Assembly (NCBI GenBank): GCA_024640885.1
Contig: JAHEEC010000018.1
Span: 1-55,851 of the forward strand
Direction: 5' to 3'
From: Bacteroidota bacterium
GTDB lineage: Bacteria; Bacteroidota; Bacteroidia; Bacteroidales; GCA-2748055
Length of the DNA stretch: 55,851 nt
Position 1 is the stretch's first letter; every line of letters begins with the position of its first letter. The notes under the pieces are model-generated. The model was not told the origin of the DNA. It worked only from the letters and a program-made list of their open reading frames with translations, and searched no databases. Shown here in pieces: positions 17,526-25,940 of the stretch. The translations under genes and the position numbers were made by a program.

Positions 17526-18947
17526 TCAGGTTTTGGCAAATCCCTTCCTGTCCATCTTGCCCCAGGAATTCTTTCTGAATATTTTATCGAGGTTCCCCTT
17601 GATGGACATCAACATGACCAGCGGGTGGTAAAAGAGTGGTTCCAGGAATGCGGTGCCTATGAGCCTCATTACATCGCGGCGCCGCTCATATTTATGGAAC
17701 GTGACCTCTTCGAACAATACCGACCAGATGGAGAGGGAGACGGCAAAAAAGTATACAAAACCTGACAGGAGGATGAAAAATGGCCAGTTCAGTTTCCCCG
17801 AGATCGCCAGGAAGATAAACCACAGGATCCCCAGGAATTCAATGATGGGTGCCAGGTATTCAAACATAAGCCAGTAGGGATACCCCAGCAAGCCCAGCTT
17901 GCCGTATTTCCTGTTAAACAGGAGTTTCCGGTGGGTGATCAGTGTCTCGAGCGTTCCCCGGGTCCACCTGCTTCGCTGCCTGGCCAGCACCTTCACAGAG
18001 GAGGGAACCTCGGTCCAGCAAAGCGGGTCGGGAATGTATACCACATCATAGCTTAGATTATGATCGGACATGTACCTCCTGATGCGCACCACCAGCTCCA
18101 TGTCCTCCCCCACCGTATCGGTCTTGTAACCTCCTGATTGGATCACAATTTCACGGTCGAACATGCCAAGTGCACCCGATATGAGCAATAATCCGTCCAG
18201 TTCACTCCATGCCATCCTGCCCATGAGAAATGCCCTGGTGTATTCCATGACCTGGGCCCTGGCCAGAAAATTTCTTGGCAGGTGCACTTTCTTGATATGA
18301 CCTCCGGAAATCTCGCATGAATTAGCGATCCGGATCACCCCGCCTGTCCCGATCACCCTTTTATCCTTCGCTTCCATAAAGGGCTTGACCATTTTCAGCA
18401 GGGCATCAGGTTCCATGATGGAGTCAGCGTCAATACTGACCACCAGCTCATTTTTTGAAACGTTCAGCCCGGCATTGAGCGAATCTGCCTTTCCCCCATT
18501 CACTTTATCAATGACGGTGAGTCTTTTAAAAGACCTGTTCTGGGACTTATACACACCACGGATCCGTTTACACGGAAGCCTGTAATCAAAATAGTAGTTT
18601 ACTTTTTCCAGCTCATAGGTCTTCACCATCTGCTCCATGGAATCGTCGGAACTCCCGTCATTGACCACGATCACTTCATAATTGTTGTAATAGAGTGACA
18701 AAAGGGTACGAATGTTGTCAATGATCGTGCGGCTTTCATTATAGGCCGGGGCGATCACCGAGAGGGTCGGCGCCAGGGGAGATGCCACAATGGAATTGTA
18801 GTCCACATAGCTGTTCTTTCTCAGGTATTTTCTGAGAGAGACGGCTGAGAAGATGGTGAGCATCAGGTAGGTGGTAAATACCATGGCAGTGATAATAAAC
18901 ACTGCGTGCAGCGCAAAAAATCTCAATATGTCAAGCACCTCTTTCAT
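17526..18947 (-). CDS. GT2 processive glycosyltransferase (BcsA/PgaC/hyaluronan-synthase type)
   Basis: The ATG at 18947 was preferred; a GTG just before it overlaps the preceding stop by one base. The 473-residue protein has an N-terminal helix (about 11-37), a cytoplasmic GT-A domain and two or more C-terminal helices (about 350-410). Catalytic signatures are complete: N-D-G-S-S at 96-100, D-A-D at 173-175, E-D at 281-282 and Q-R-S-R-W at 324-328, the QxxRW motif of processive synthases. It should polymerise a sugar nucleotide into a beta-linked polysaccharide while threading it across the inner membrane. There is no PilZ domain, so direct c-di-GMP control of this subunit is not expected. 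It is the last gene of a four-gene operon with a HEAT protein, a YaiO-type barrel and a receiver protein. The sugar made cannot be read from the sequence. Confidence 0.9.
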   Translation of the reverse strand: MKEVLDILRFFALHAVFIITAMVFTTYLMLTIFSAVSLRKYLRKNSYVDYNSIVASPLAPTLSVIAPAYNESRTIIDNIRTLLSLYYNNYEVIVVNDGSSDDSMEQMVKTYELEKVNYYFDYRLPCKRIRGVYKSQNRSFKRLTVIDKVNGGKADSLNAGLNVSKNELVVSIDADSIMEPDALLKMVKPFMEAKDKRVIGTGGVIRIANSCEISGGHIKKVHLPRNFLARAQVMEYTRAFLMGRMAWSELDGLLLISGALGMFDREIVIQSGGYKTDTVGEDMELVVRIRRYMSDHNLSYDVVYIPDPLCWTEVPSSVKVLARQRSRWTRGTLETLITHRKLLFNRKYGKLGLLGYPYWLMFEYLAPIIEFLGILWFIFLAISGKLNWPFFILLSGFVYFFAVSLSIWSVLFEEVTFHKYERRRDVMRLIGTAFLEPLFYHPLVMLMSIKGNLDKIFRKNSWGKMDRKGFAKT

Positions 18948-18949
18948 CA

Positions 18950-20212
18950 CTAATAGATTCGACCATCCAGCACGTGCCGGATTATAATCTGGTAATTTTT
19001 ATACTCTGACTTTGATTTCATCAGTTTGATAAGCATGGATATACCGGGTTCGTCTGTGTTTTCCATGGCTTTGGTGGCCAGGATCTGCAACTGCACATCC
19101 TCTTCCAGATCCAGGACCGACTTAAGAAAATGAAGGTGACGTTCATCGGGGATTTTGGCAAATGCATTCAGTATTTCCACTTTATTCTTAAACGATTCCT
19201 GTCCGTAGATCTTTTTCATGGCCGGCAGTGCACTTTTCAACCCGATCTCACCTGAAACCCTGAAGGCGGTTTGCCTCACATCCCCGTTTTCATGGCCGAA
19301 AAGCTTGATCACGCTGGAGCCGGCACCCTTCTGCTTGAACCACGAAACCATCTCAAGCGCAAAAATGACCACGCTGTCATTTTCTGATTCAAACCACTGC
19401 TTGAAAGCCGGGACCTTCAGGTTGTGCTGTATGAGCAGCTCATGGAGGGTTATCTGTTCCCAGATGGCAAGTGGTTTTTCCATGAAGCCAAGGAAGTGGT
19501 ACGGATTTTCCTCCGACAACCCCACCAGTGCGATCTGGGCTTCCATCCTGAGGATCTCATTGTTTGAGTTGAGGCTGGCCAGTATAATTTCATTGGCATC
19601 CCTGATGTTCATGAATGCAAGCTCCCTGAACCCCTTCACATTTTCGTGCCACTTTTTGCTTTGGGCCTTATTCATACTGTCCTTCTTCAGGCCCAGCATC
19701 AGGTACAGCTCCCTTATGGTGTTTTTGATCTCCCCCTTCAGGTTAATGCTCAGATCGATCATCTGGTCTATTAAGAGCTGCCGGTTGAACCTGCTGGAGG
19801 CGATGCTTTCCAGCTCCCGGTATGCCTGCTCCCGCTTCTCCACTTCGAAAAGGTAATCCATCAACTGCAGCTGGAACTTCTCCTTCAGGTATTCTCTTAA
19901 CTTTTGTTCACGCTCCATCCTGCCGCGGTTCAACAGGATGATGATCAGCAGGGTGACCAGGGTAACTATGGAGTAGATGATCACCACGTAGAGGATGGTG
20001 ATAAACAGGGGGGATTTGTCAAACCTGAGCAGCATCTTTTCGGAATAGCTTTTCAGGAAGCTGCGATCCTGAAGACCCTCCTCCATCATCACCTTTTGGG
20101 CCGAATCAACTGCCACCTCAGTGGACGGGTCCTGACCTTGCAGAGGATTTGCACCCATGGAAAGCAGGGTCCAGAGCAGGAAGAGCAGCAGGTATTTTTT
20201 TATTTTCCTCAC
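18950..20212 (-). CDS. membrane-anchored HEAT-repeat protein
   Basis: Translation starts at a GTG that overlaps the TGA of the upstream gene (GTGA), a sign of coupled translation. The 420-residue product has a signal-like N-terminus (residues 1-27), a short periplasmic stretch, one strong transmembrane helix at about 69-94, a charged coiled-coil-like segment (about 97-135), and then alpha-helical repeats to the end. The repeats read as HEAT/armadillo-like, for example G-D-V-R-Q-T-A-F-R-V-S-G-E-I-G and E-D-V-Q-L-Q-I-L-A-T-K-A. The topology puts the repeat domain in the cytoplasm, where it could dock the catalytic domain of the GT2 synthase encoded next or the receiver protein of the same operon. 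The domain type is fairly sure; the partner is inferred from gene order alone. Confidence 0.75.
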   Translation of the reverse strand: MRKIKKYLLLFLLWTLLSMGANPLQGQDPSTEVAVDSAQKVMMEEGLQDRSFLKSYSEKMLLRFDKSPLFITILYVVIIYSIVTLVTLLIIILLNRGRMEREQKLREYLKEKFQLQLMDYLFEVEKREQAYRELESIASSRFNRQLLIDQMIDLSINLKGEIKNTIRELYLMLGLKKDSMNKAQSKKWHENVKGFRELAFMNIRDANEIILASLNSNNEILRMEAQIALVGLSEENPYHFLGFMEKPLAIWEQITLHELLIQHNLKVPAFKQWFESENDSVVIFALEMVSWFKQKGAGSSVIKLFGHENGDVRQTAFRVSGEIGLKSALPAMKKIYGQESFKNKVEILNAFAKIPDERHLHFLKSVLDLEEDVQLQILATKAMENTDEPGISMLIKLMKSKSEYKNYQIIIRHVLDGRIY

Positions 20213-21384
20213 TTCATTAACCGGATGTAAAAGCCAATCCTCATATCAAACCTGTGGCGGTAGGCCGAAACATCAAACTCCTCATAGGCATAACCGCCCA
20301 TAAGATTCAACCTTAGCCTGGGTTTTATCTGCTTTGAAAATTCAAGCCTTGCAGAGGTGGCATTCTGCCTCTCCAGGTCCGAGGCCACCAGCAAAGGTTC
20401 ATCGGGGGCCGTGCCATACCCCAGGGTAAGAGAAAGGTAGTTGAACTTATCCTCCAGGTACCTCCTGGCGGTCAAATAATAGGAACCCGAAATCCCATAA
20501 TCTTTGAAGAAGAGGTAGCTTCTAAGGGAGAAGTAGTAGTTTCCTGCATACTTTTCCCCTGATAATGTCAGGAAAGTAAAGGATTGATCCCAGTAAAAAT
20601 ATCGCAATCCCGCCGAAAGGCCGAATCCCCGAGGAAGCACCTGCCATATTTCCAGCGCAGCCCGATGCCGGGGAAGGTAATTGATCAAACCATCCGGCGA
20701 AAATCCATAGCCCACCAGGCCAGAGTTTTTCTTCCCAAAGTTCAGGTATGCATCCAGGTTCACCTGCAGGTCGGTGGAGGGATTGTTTGCCCCCCCGTGA
20801 TAGCCGCCATTCACATAGGGTGACAGCACCCCCATTTTAAAAGGAATAGTTCCACCCACGGTGATCATATGCCAGTTCCTGGTGTAGGGCTGGTTGAAAT
20901 GATCGTAGTAATAGTGAAGGAACACCTCTGCAGGATCATGGCTGCCCGCCAGGTAGCTCCTGGCAAGAAGATACTTCTCCCTGATCCCGGGGGAGTCCGG
21001 TTGCAGTTCCAGTGCCCGGGCAGCAACCTCCTCCAGTTTCACCCAGTCGTTTTCCCAGTAAGCAAGGTCCACGAGGATCTCATGCGCCTCAAAAAGATCC
21101 GGCTCTTTGGAAAGCACTTCATCAAGGATCGCATAGGCCGAATCGTATTGTGCTTCCCATCCATAGATCCTGGCCATGTACAAAGCCACATCAAAATTTT
21201 CAGGGTCCGATTCGAGGATGCGCCGACCAATGTAGAGGGCCGAATCATACTTTTGCTCCTCCGCAAGCATTTTCATCCTCTCATATCCCCATGGGGCCTG
21301 ACCGTTAGATACGGGGGTATCCTGTGCAGAGAGATGATTCAGGAAAAAAACAAGGGGAATGAGCAGTAAGGTGGCGGAGCGCAT
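20209..21384 (-). CDS. YaiO-type outer-membrane beta-barrel protein with TPR domain
   Basis: The 391-residue product has a signal peptide cleaved near L-S-A-Q (residue 21). Residues about 35-140 form three or four TPR-like helical pairs (A-L-Y-I-G-R-R-I-L, A-Y-A-I-L-D-E-V-L, A-R-A-L-E-L-Q-P-D). From about residue 155 to the end the sequence alternates in the way of an outer-membrane barrel with about twelve strands, rich in Tyr, Phe and Gly, and resembles the YaiO barrel domain. In E. coli yaiO lies beside yaiP, a GT2 gene, and in PgaA and BcsC periplasmic TPRs precede an exporting barrel; the same layout here points to passage of a polysaccharide through the outer membrane. It overlaps the HEAT gene by four bases and follows the receiver gene by 11 bases. 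Confidence 0.8.
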   Translation of the reverse strand: MRSATLLLIPLVFFLNHLSAQDTPVSNGQAPWGYERMKMLAEEQKYDSALYIGRRILESDPENFDVALYMARIYGWEAQYDSAYAILDEVLSKEPDLFEAHEILVDLAYWENDWVKLEEVAARALELQPDSPGIREKYLLARSYLAGSHDPAEVFLHYYYDHFNQPYTRNWHMITVGGTIPFKMGVLSPYVNGGYHGGANNPSTDLQVNLDAYLNFGKKNSGLVGYGFSPDGLINYLPRHRAALEIWQVLPRGFGLSAGLRYFYWDQSFTFLTLSGEKYAGNYYFSLRSYLFFKDYGISGSYYLTARRYLEDKFNYLSLTLGYGTAPDEPLLVASDLERQNATSARLEFSKQIKPRLRLNLMGGYAYEEFDVSAYRHRFDMRIGFYIRLMK

Positions 21385-21395
21385 TCGGTATTTTA

Positions 21396-21764
21396 TTATT
21401 TTTTAGTTACAGATTTGACCATTTTGATCATTACTGCCGGATCGAAAGGTTTGGTCAGGTAGCCCACTGCCCCCAGTTCCTTGGCATGCTTAATGGTTTC
21501 ATCCAGCGTAATTCCCGAAATGATGATCACGGGGATCTTCCTCTCCAGCTTTTTATTCACATACCTCACCAGCTCGAGTCCTTTGGTGTAGGGCATATTG
21601 ATGTCTGTGATCAGGAGGTCGATTTTCTCCCGGTCAATGATCTCGATTCCCTGGTCCCCATCCATTGCGCTTAACACTTCATGACCGGTCTTGGTCAGTG
21701 CATAGGCGATGGTTTTAAGTGCAATGGGATTATCTTCACAAACAAGTATTCTCATGGATCCCAT
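21396..21764 (-). CDS. stand-alone CheY-like response regulator receiver
   Basis: The 122-residue protein is a single receiver domain with no output domain. Key residues are present: acidic pair E10-D11, phosphoacceptor D54 in L-L-I-T-D-I-N-M-P, S83 in I-I-S-G at the switch Ser/Thr position, and K105 in L-T-K-P-F. An ATG at 21755 would give a start of M-R-I-L-V and is at least as likely as the one at 21764. Being first in the operon with YaiO-type, HEAT and GT2 proteins, it may pass phosphorylation from an unlinked histidine kinase to the polysaccharide machinery through protein contact and not by DNA binding. The receiver fold is certain; its target is inferred. Confidence 0.9.
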   Translation of the reverse strand: MGSMRILVCEDNPIALKTIAYALTKTGHEVLSAMDGDQGIEIIDREKIDLLITDINMPYTKGLELVRYVNKKLERKIPVIIISGITLDETIKHAKELGAVGYLTKPFDPAVMIKMVKSVTKK

Positions 21765-21843
21765 AGGAATTATATCTCAATAGTTTATGCGCTAAATCCT
21801 GCTCAGGTTACTTAACAGTCTGCGACAAAAAAAGTTGTCCCGA

Positions 21844-21851
21844 CAAAGGTA
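21844..21851 (-). promoter_or_regulatory. Bacteroidota -7 promoter element of the receiver-YaiO-HEAT-GT2 operon
   Basis: On the minus strand TACCTTTG matches TAnnTTTG exactly and lies about 80 bases before the receiver start. The leader that follows contains GACAA and TTGTC around a run of T, a weak stem. The element separates this operon from the aspartate kinase gene that ends at 21892. Confidence 0.5.
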
Positions 21852-21891
21852 AGAAAATTGATGATGCGCCCCGTGAAAAATTGCTAACGGA

Positions 21892-23157
21892 TCACCCCCG
21901 ATCACGTAAAAGCAACTCTATGTTCTGAACCCCCCGCTGTTCCATGATCAATTCTTTGTTGATCATGACCCTCTCTATGGTGGATTGGTCAAAATAGCGG
22001 ATTGTAACCAGCTCCAGCCCCGTTTGATAAGCCACCTTAAATTTCTTCTCCAGGTCGTCCACAACCAGCCTCAGTCTCCTCTTGTCATTGTTCACAATCA
22101 TTTTAAAACTGATGGCCGAATTCTGCATCAGGTTGATCTTCATCCCATGCTTGCCAAGGAATCCGAAAATCTCCTCCAGGTTGTTTTCATTGATGAAGGA
22201 GAAATCAAGGGGTGAGACCCGGATCAGTACCTGGTCCATTTTAAAGATGAAAGAGGGGGTCAGCTTTTCATAGGAAAGGTTGCCCACCAGGGTCCCGGGT
22301 GCATCGGGGTCCATGAAGGACCTCACGTGAAGGTTGATGTTCTTGTTCTGGAGTGGTTTTATGGTTTTGGGATGGATCACGCTGGTCCCGTAGTATGCCA
22401 GTTCAATGGCATCCAGGTAGGAAAGTTTTTCAAGCAAGACTGTATCATCAAAATATTTTGGGTCTGCATTTAAAACACCCGGCACGTCTTTCCAGATGGT
22501 CACACTCTCGGCCTTTAACATAAAGGCCAGAATGGCTGCCGTGTAGTCCGAACCCTCCCTGCCCAGTGAGGTGGACTGGTCATTGATGGTGGACCCGAGG
22601 AATCCCTGTGTAATGAGTATCTTTTCACCGTTGAAACTAAATTGTTCCTGAACCAGGCTCGAGGATAGTTCCCAGTCCACGCGGGCTTCTCTCCACTGGC
22701 TGTCGGTCTTGAGAGAACGACGGACATCAATCCACCTTGTGGCAAGGGCCGCCCTGTTCAGGTAATGGCCGATAATGGTACTTGACAGCAATTCTCCGAA
22801 ACAGATCACCTGATCGTAATCAAAGTCATAATTCAGTGTGGGGCTTTTTTCCAACCGCCGGGACAGCTCCTCAAAAAGGGCAGCAACTCCTTCATATACG
22901 GGATGATCCTCCTCCTCAAAAAGACTATTAATTATCTCATAATGATACGCTTTCAGGGACTGGAACTCCGCGTCCCACCCTTCGCGGTTGTTTCCTGCAT
23001 AATGATCGATAATGCGCTCGAGTGCATTGGTGCTCTTGCCCATAGCAGAGACCACCACCACGATCTCCGACTTCTCAAATCGCTGCAGGATGTTTACTAT
23101 GTTTCTAACAGCTTCAGCACTTTTTACGGAAGCCCCTCCAAATTTGAATACAAACAT
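21892..23157 (-). CDS. lysC: monofunctional aspartate kinase
   Basis: The 421-residue product carries the aspartokinase opening V-F-K-F-G-G-A-S-V (the usual Thr of KFGGTS is Ala here) and the substrate block G-R-E-G-S-D-Y-T-A-A. The C-terminal part from about residue 285 corresponds to paired ACT domains (L-I-R-V-S-P-L-D-F and F-L-G-K-H-G-M-K-I-N-L-M), so feedback control by lysine or threonine is likely. It phosphorylates aspartate, the first step toward lysine, threonine, methionine and meso-diaminopimelate. There is no homoserine dehydrogenase fused to it. It has its own -7 element at 23190-23197. The family is clear; the symbol is chosen by analogy and could equally be thrA-like or ask. 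Confidence 0.93.
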   Translation of the reverse strand: MFVFKFGGASVKSAEAVRNIVNILQRFEKSEIVVVVSAMGKSTNALERIIDHYAGNNREGWDAEFQSLKAYHYEIINSLFEEEDHPVYEGVAALFEELSRRLEKSPTLNYDFDYDQVICFGELLSSTIIGHYLNRAALATRWIDVRRSLKTDSQWREARVDWELSSSLVQEQFSFNGEKILITQGFLGSTINDQSTSLGREGSDYTAAILAFMLKAESVTIWKDVPGVLNADPKYFDDTVLLEKLSYLDAIELAYYGTSVIHPKTIKPLQNKNINLHVRSFMDPDAPGTLVGNLSYEKLTPSFIFKMDQVLIRVSPLDFSFINENNLEEIFGFLGKHGMKINLMQNSAISFKMIVNNDKRRLRLVVDDLEKKFKVAYQTGLELVTIRYFDQSTIERVMINKELIMEQRGVQNIELLLRDRG

Positions 23158-23189
23158 GCCCGTCCTATTTAAATTCGTTAATTCTGCAT

Positions 23190-23197
23190 CAAAATTA
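23190..23197 (-). promoter_or_regulatory. Bacteroidota -7 promoter element of aspartate kinase
   Basis: TAATTTTG on the minus strand is an exact match to TAnnTTTG, with the ATG at 23157 some 32 bases downstream. A TTG lies upstream at 23213-23215, but its spacing of 15 bases is shorter than the 19-21 usual for a -33 box. Confidence 0.55.
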
Positions 23198-23261
23198 GCA
23201 ATAGGAAGGATACAATAAAATTACATGTAGGTAATATATGCCTGCCTTCTGCATCTTTTTT

Positions 23262-23300
23262 GGCTCCACTCCCGCAAGCAGAGGAGCCACCCCGGTGGCT
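23262..23300 (-). other. pair of mutually exclusive hairpins between glycerate kinase and aspartate kinase
   Basis: GGCTCC (23262-23267) can pair with GGAGCC (23283-23288), and AGCCAC (23285-23290) can pair with GTGGCT (23295-23300). The two stems share bases 23285-23288, so only one can form at a time. No U-run follows on the minus strand, so neither is a plain terminator. It lies in the 222-base gap, upstream of the aspartate kinase promoter; the rest of that gap holds nothing else I can name. Confidence 0.3.
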
Positions 23301-23379
23301 GCCAGTCCGGTAAACGTGTTCGGCAGATTATTAATGGTTGATCTGACGGAGCTCAGGCAGATCCGCTGCGGTGATGTCA

Positions 23380-24531
23380 TCACCGTGGAGAAGGCAAATT
23401 AAATCCCAGGTGGAGCAAACGGGCAATGCGCTCCCCTGTCCTGACCAGCAATTCTTCAGCATGGGTGATTGCATAATCAAGGTCCGAAGGTTTTTCCTGG
23501 ATGGAGATGATCACCTGGAAGCCCATGTCAACCATTGATTTGGAATCATTTTCAATGCTCCCGGCAACTCCCACCACCGGTTTGCCGTGCTTGCCGGCTA
23601 GCTGAGCCACACCGTAGGGAGTCTTTCCATTTTGCGTCTGACCATCCATTCTCCCCTCCCCGGTAATTACCAGATCGGCCCACCTGATCTTCTCTTCCAG
23701 TTCCACGGTTCCTGCGATCATGTCAAATCCCTTCATCAAACTTGCCCCCAGGAAGGCCATCAAACCCCCACCAAGTCCGCCCGCCGCACCTGCCCCGGGT
23801 ACCAGCGAGATCTCTTTGCCAAGTTGCTCCCTGATGAGACGGTCAAGGTGCACCAGGTTTCGGTCCAGCCTGTTCACCATCTGCCTGTCGGCTCCCTTCT
23901 GTGGCCCATAGACGGCCGAAGCGCCATCGGGGCCGGTCAGCGGATTGGTAACATCACACGCCACAAGGATCTCTGTGGCAGCGATCCTCGCGTCCATTCC
24001 TTCCAGGTGGATCTTTACCAGGTTGGCCAGTGCGCCCCCTCCGGGACCAATGTCATTGCCGCTTCTATCCAGGAAATCTGCCCCCAGTGCTTTGGCCATG
24101 CCTGTTCCACCATCGTTGGTGGCGCTTCCGCCGATGCCCAGCAGGATCCTTCTGCAACCCCGGTCCAGGGCATCCCGTACCAGCTGACCTGTCCCGTAGG
24201 TGGAGGTGATCCAGGGATTCCTTTCGGATTCTGACAGCAGTTCGATACCGGAAGCAGCGGCCATTTCAATCACTGCAGTGGACCCGTCGCCTGTAATCCC
24301 GTAGAAAGATGGGGTATCCCGCATCAAGGGGTCCTTGACCCGGAGTTTGATCAGTTCCCCGCCGGTGGCATCGATGACCGATTCCACCGTACCCTCTCCC
24401 CCGTCGGCCATGGGGGCAATCCGGATTTCCGCTTCGGGAAATATGGATTCAACTCCCTCTTTGAGGGCCAGGGCCACCCGGCGGGCGCTGAGGCACTCCT
24501 TAAAAGCATCGGGGGCAATTAATATATGCAT
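23380..24531 (-). CDS. glycerate kinase (GlxK/GarK family, glycerate 2-kinase)
   Basis: The start at 24531 gives M-H-I-L-I-A-P-D-A-F-K, the usual beginning of this family; a frame from 24552 adds seven residues. The 383-residue product has the signature P-M-A-D-G-G-E-G-T near residue 45 and G-I-G-G-S-A-T-N-D-G-G-T-G in the middle, both diagnostic of the GlxK/GarK fold, plus the glycine-rich G-A-G-A-A-G-G-L-G-G-G block. It phosphorylates D-glycerate to 2-phosphoglycerate, feeding glycolysis. The gene diverges from a LarA-type racemase gene across 143 bases that hold a perfect palindrome, so the two may be regulated together in the use of 2-hydroxy acids. Confidence 0.92.
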   Translation of the reverse strand: MHILIAPDAFKECLSARRVALALKEGVESIFPEAEIRIAPMADGGEGTVESVIDATGGELIKLRVKDPLMRDTPSFYGITGDGSTAVIEMAAASGIELLSESERNPWITSTYGTGQLVRDALDRGCRRILLGIGGSATNDGGTGMAKALGADFLDRSGNDIGPGGGALANLVKIHLEGMDARIAATEILVACDVTNPLTGPDGASAVYGPQKGADRQMVNRLDRNLVHLDRLIREQLGKEISLVPGAGAAGGLGGGLMAFLGASLMKGFDMIAGTVELEEKIRWADLVITGEGRMDGQTQNGKTPYGVAQLAGKHGKPVVGVAGSIENDSKSMVDMGFQVIISIQEKPSDLDYAITHAEELLVRTGERIARLLHLGFNLPSPR

Positions 24532-24581
24532 GTGGTCATAGAATGGATCCACACTAAAAATAACACATTCGCTGCAAAATG

Positions 24582-24598
24582 AATTATTTTGAATAATT
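24582..24598. promoter_or_regulatory. perfect inverted repeat between divergent glycerate kinase and larA-like genes
   Basis: AATTATT-TTG-AATAATT is a perfect 7-bp inverted repeat with a three-base spacer. It is centred in the 143-base divergent gap, 51 bases from one start and 77 from the other, and could be an operator for both. A ten-base direct repeat GAATGGATCC flanks it at 24541-24550 and 24647-24656. The high A+T content means chance is possible. Confidence 0.35.
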
Positions 24599-24674
24599 TA
24601 ATCTGGTTAATAAGACCATTCATGACAGCCGGAACAGATGGTGATTGAATGGATCCCTCCGGTTTCTCTTTGTG

Positions 24675-25940
24675 ATGGAGATAAGACTTGCCTACGGAAA
24701 GAAAGGAATGATGGTCCGGATCCCGGACCGGGTTGATGCCCATGTGGTCGAACCCCGTTTTGTGCCTGGTATTGCCGATGAAGCCCGAGCCGTGTCGGAT
24801 GCACTTCAGGATCCCATCGGCCACTCCCCGTTGCGTGAATCGGTTTCACCCGGCCAGCGGGTCGCCATCGTATTCAGCGATATCACCAGGGCCACTCCCT
24901 ACCACATCCTGATGCCAGAAATTCTCAAGGCCATCTCCCATATACCGGATCACCACATTACACTCTTCTGTGCCACGGGAACCCACCGCCCGGCCACCCA
25001 CGGGGAACTCTGCTCCATCCTTGGGCGAAAAATCGTAGCGCGTTTCAGGATCGTGCAGAATAGTTCCACCGTGGATGATTCGTTCCGGTATGCCGGAACC
25101 ACTCAGGCAGGGAACCGCATCTTGCTCCACAGGGAGGTCCTCGACCAGGACCTGAGGATCCTTACCGGGTTCATCGAACCCCACTTTTTTGCCGGTTTTT
25201 CCGGAGGAGGCAAGGCGCTGATGCCGGGTATGGCACACCAGGGGAGCATCCGGTACAACCACTCCATCCGGATGCTTGAAAGCAGCGGGGCACGGTGGGG
25301 ACATACCCGGGGGAACCCGCTCTGGGAAGACCTCACAGAAGCCTCTGAATTTGCCGGCCCCCAGTTTCTGCTCAATGTGACCCTTAACAGGCACAAGGAG
25401 ATCACAGGGGTTTTTGCGGGAGATCTTCGCGAAGCCCATCAACGGGGTTGCCAATTTGCCAGGGAGAGCGCCATGGCTCCCCTCAGTGAACCCTTTGATA
25501 TCGTGATCTCCAGCAACTCGGGGTATCCCCTGGATCTCAACATATACCAGTCGGTCAAAGGGATGAGTGCGGCCGGACAGGTGGTAAGGCAGGGAGGTTC
25601 CATTGTCCTGGCATCAGAGTGCAGGGATGGAATCCCGGGTGGCAGTGACTATGAGAAAATCCTGGAATCGGCAGGCAGTGTGGCTGCCCTGATGGAATTC
25701 ATCAGGAACCATGAAGGGGCCTACAGGGATACCTGGCAGGTCTTTTTCCAGGCCAAGATCCAGGCCAGGGCCCATGTGTACCTTAAAAGTTCCCTGGATG
25801 ACCACACGGTGCGACGGGCCCTGTTGAAACCCGCCGGGAACCTGGAAAAACTGCTGGAGGAACTGGTGGAGGAATATGGAAAAGAATGCCGGGTCTGTGT
25901 ACTGCCCCAGGGACCCCATACCATCCCCTTCCTCGGGTGA
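24675..25940 (+). CDS. larA: LarA-type nickel-pincer 2-hydroxyacid racemase
   Basis: The start at 24675 (M-E-I-R-L-A-Y-G) was chosen over 24645, which adds ten residues unlike the family. The product has 421 residues. Motifs of the lactate racemase family are clear: A-T-G-T-H-R-P with H104, E-P-H-F-F-A-G-F-S-G-G-G-K with H170 and K180, and R-Y-N-H with H196. These four residues have the same spacing as H108, H174, K184 and H200 of Lactobacillus plantarum LarA, which bind the nickel-pincer nucleotide (Lys184 covalently) and act in catalysis. The enzyme should therefore be an active racemase or epimerase of a 2-hydroxy acid. The family is known to act on substrates beyond lactate, and the divergent glycerate kinase suggests glycerate as one option. 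The cofactor genes larB, larC and larE are not in the window. Confidence 0.85.
   Translation: MEIRLAYGKKGMMVRIPDRVDAHVVEPRFVPGIADEARAVSDALQDPIGHSPLRESVSPGQRVAIVFSDITRATPYHILMPEILKAISHIPDHHITLFCATGTHRPATHGELCSILGRKIVARFRIVQNSSTVDDSFRYAGTTQAGNRILLHREVLDQDLRILTGFIEPHFFAGFSGGGKALMPGMAHQGSIRYNHSIRMLESSGARWGHTRGNPLWEDLTEASEFAGPQFLLNVTLNRHKEITGVFAGDLREAHQRGCQFARESAMAPLSEPFDIVISSNSGYPLDLNIYQSVKGMSAAGQVVRQGGSIVLASECRDGIPGGSDYEKILESAGSVAALMEFIRNHEGAYRDTWQVFFQAKIQARAHVYLKSSLDDHTVRRALLKPAGNLEKLLEELVEEYGKECRVCVLPQGPHTIPFLG

Noticed and set aside
23238..23402. A 54-codon plus-strand frame whose end (M-V-D-L-T-E-L then C-G-D-V-I) faintly recalls an internal piece of alanine racemase.
   Set aside because: It overlaps the end of the glycerate kinase gene on the other strand, has no promoter, and the likeness is to only a dozen residues. 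Chance is the better explanation.
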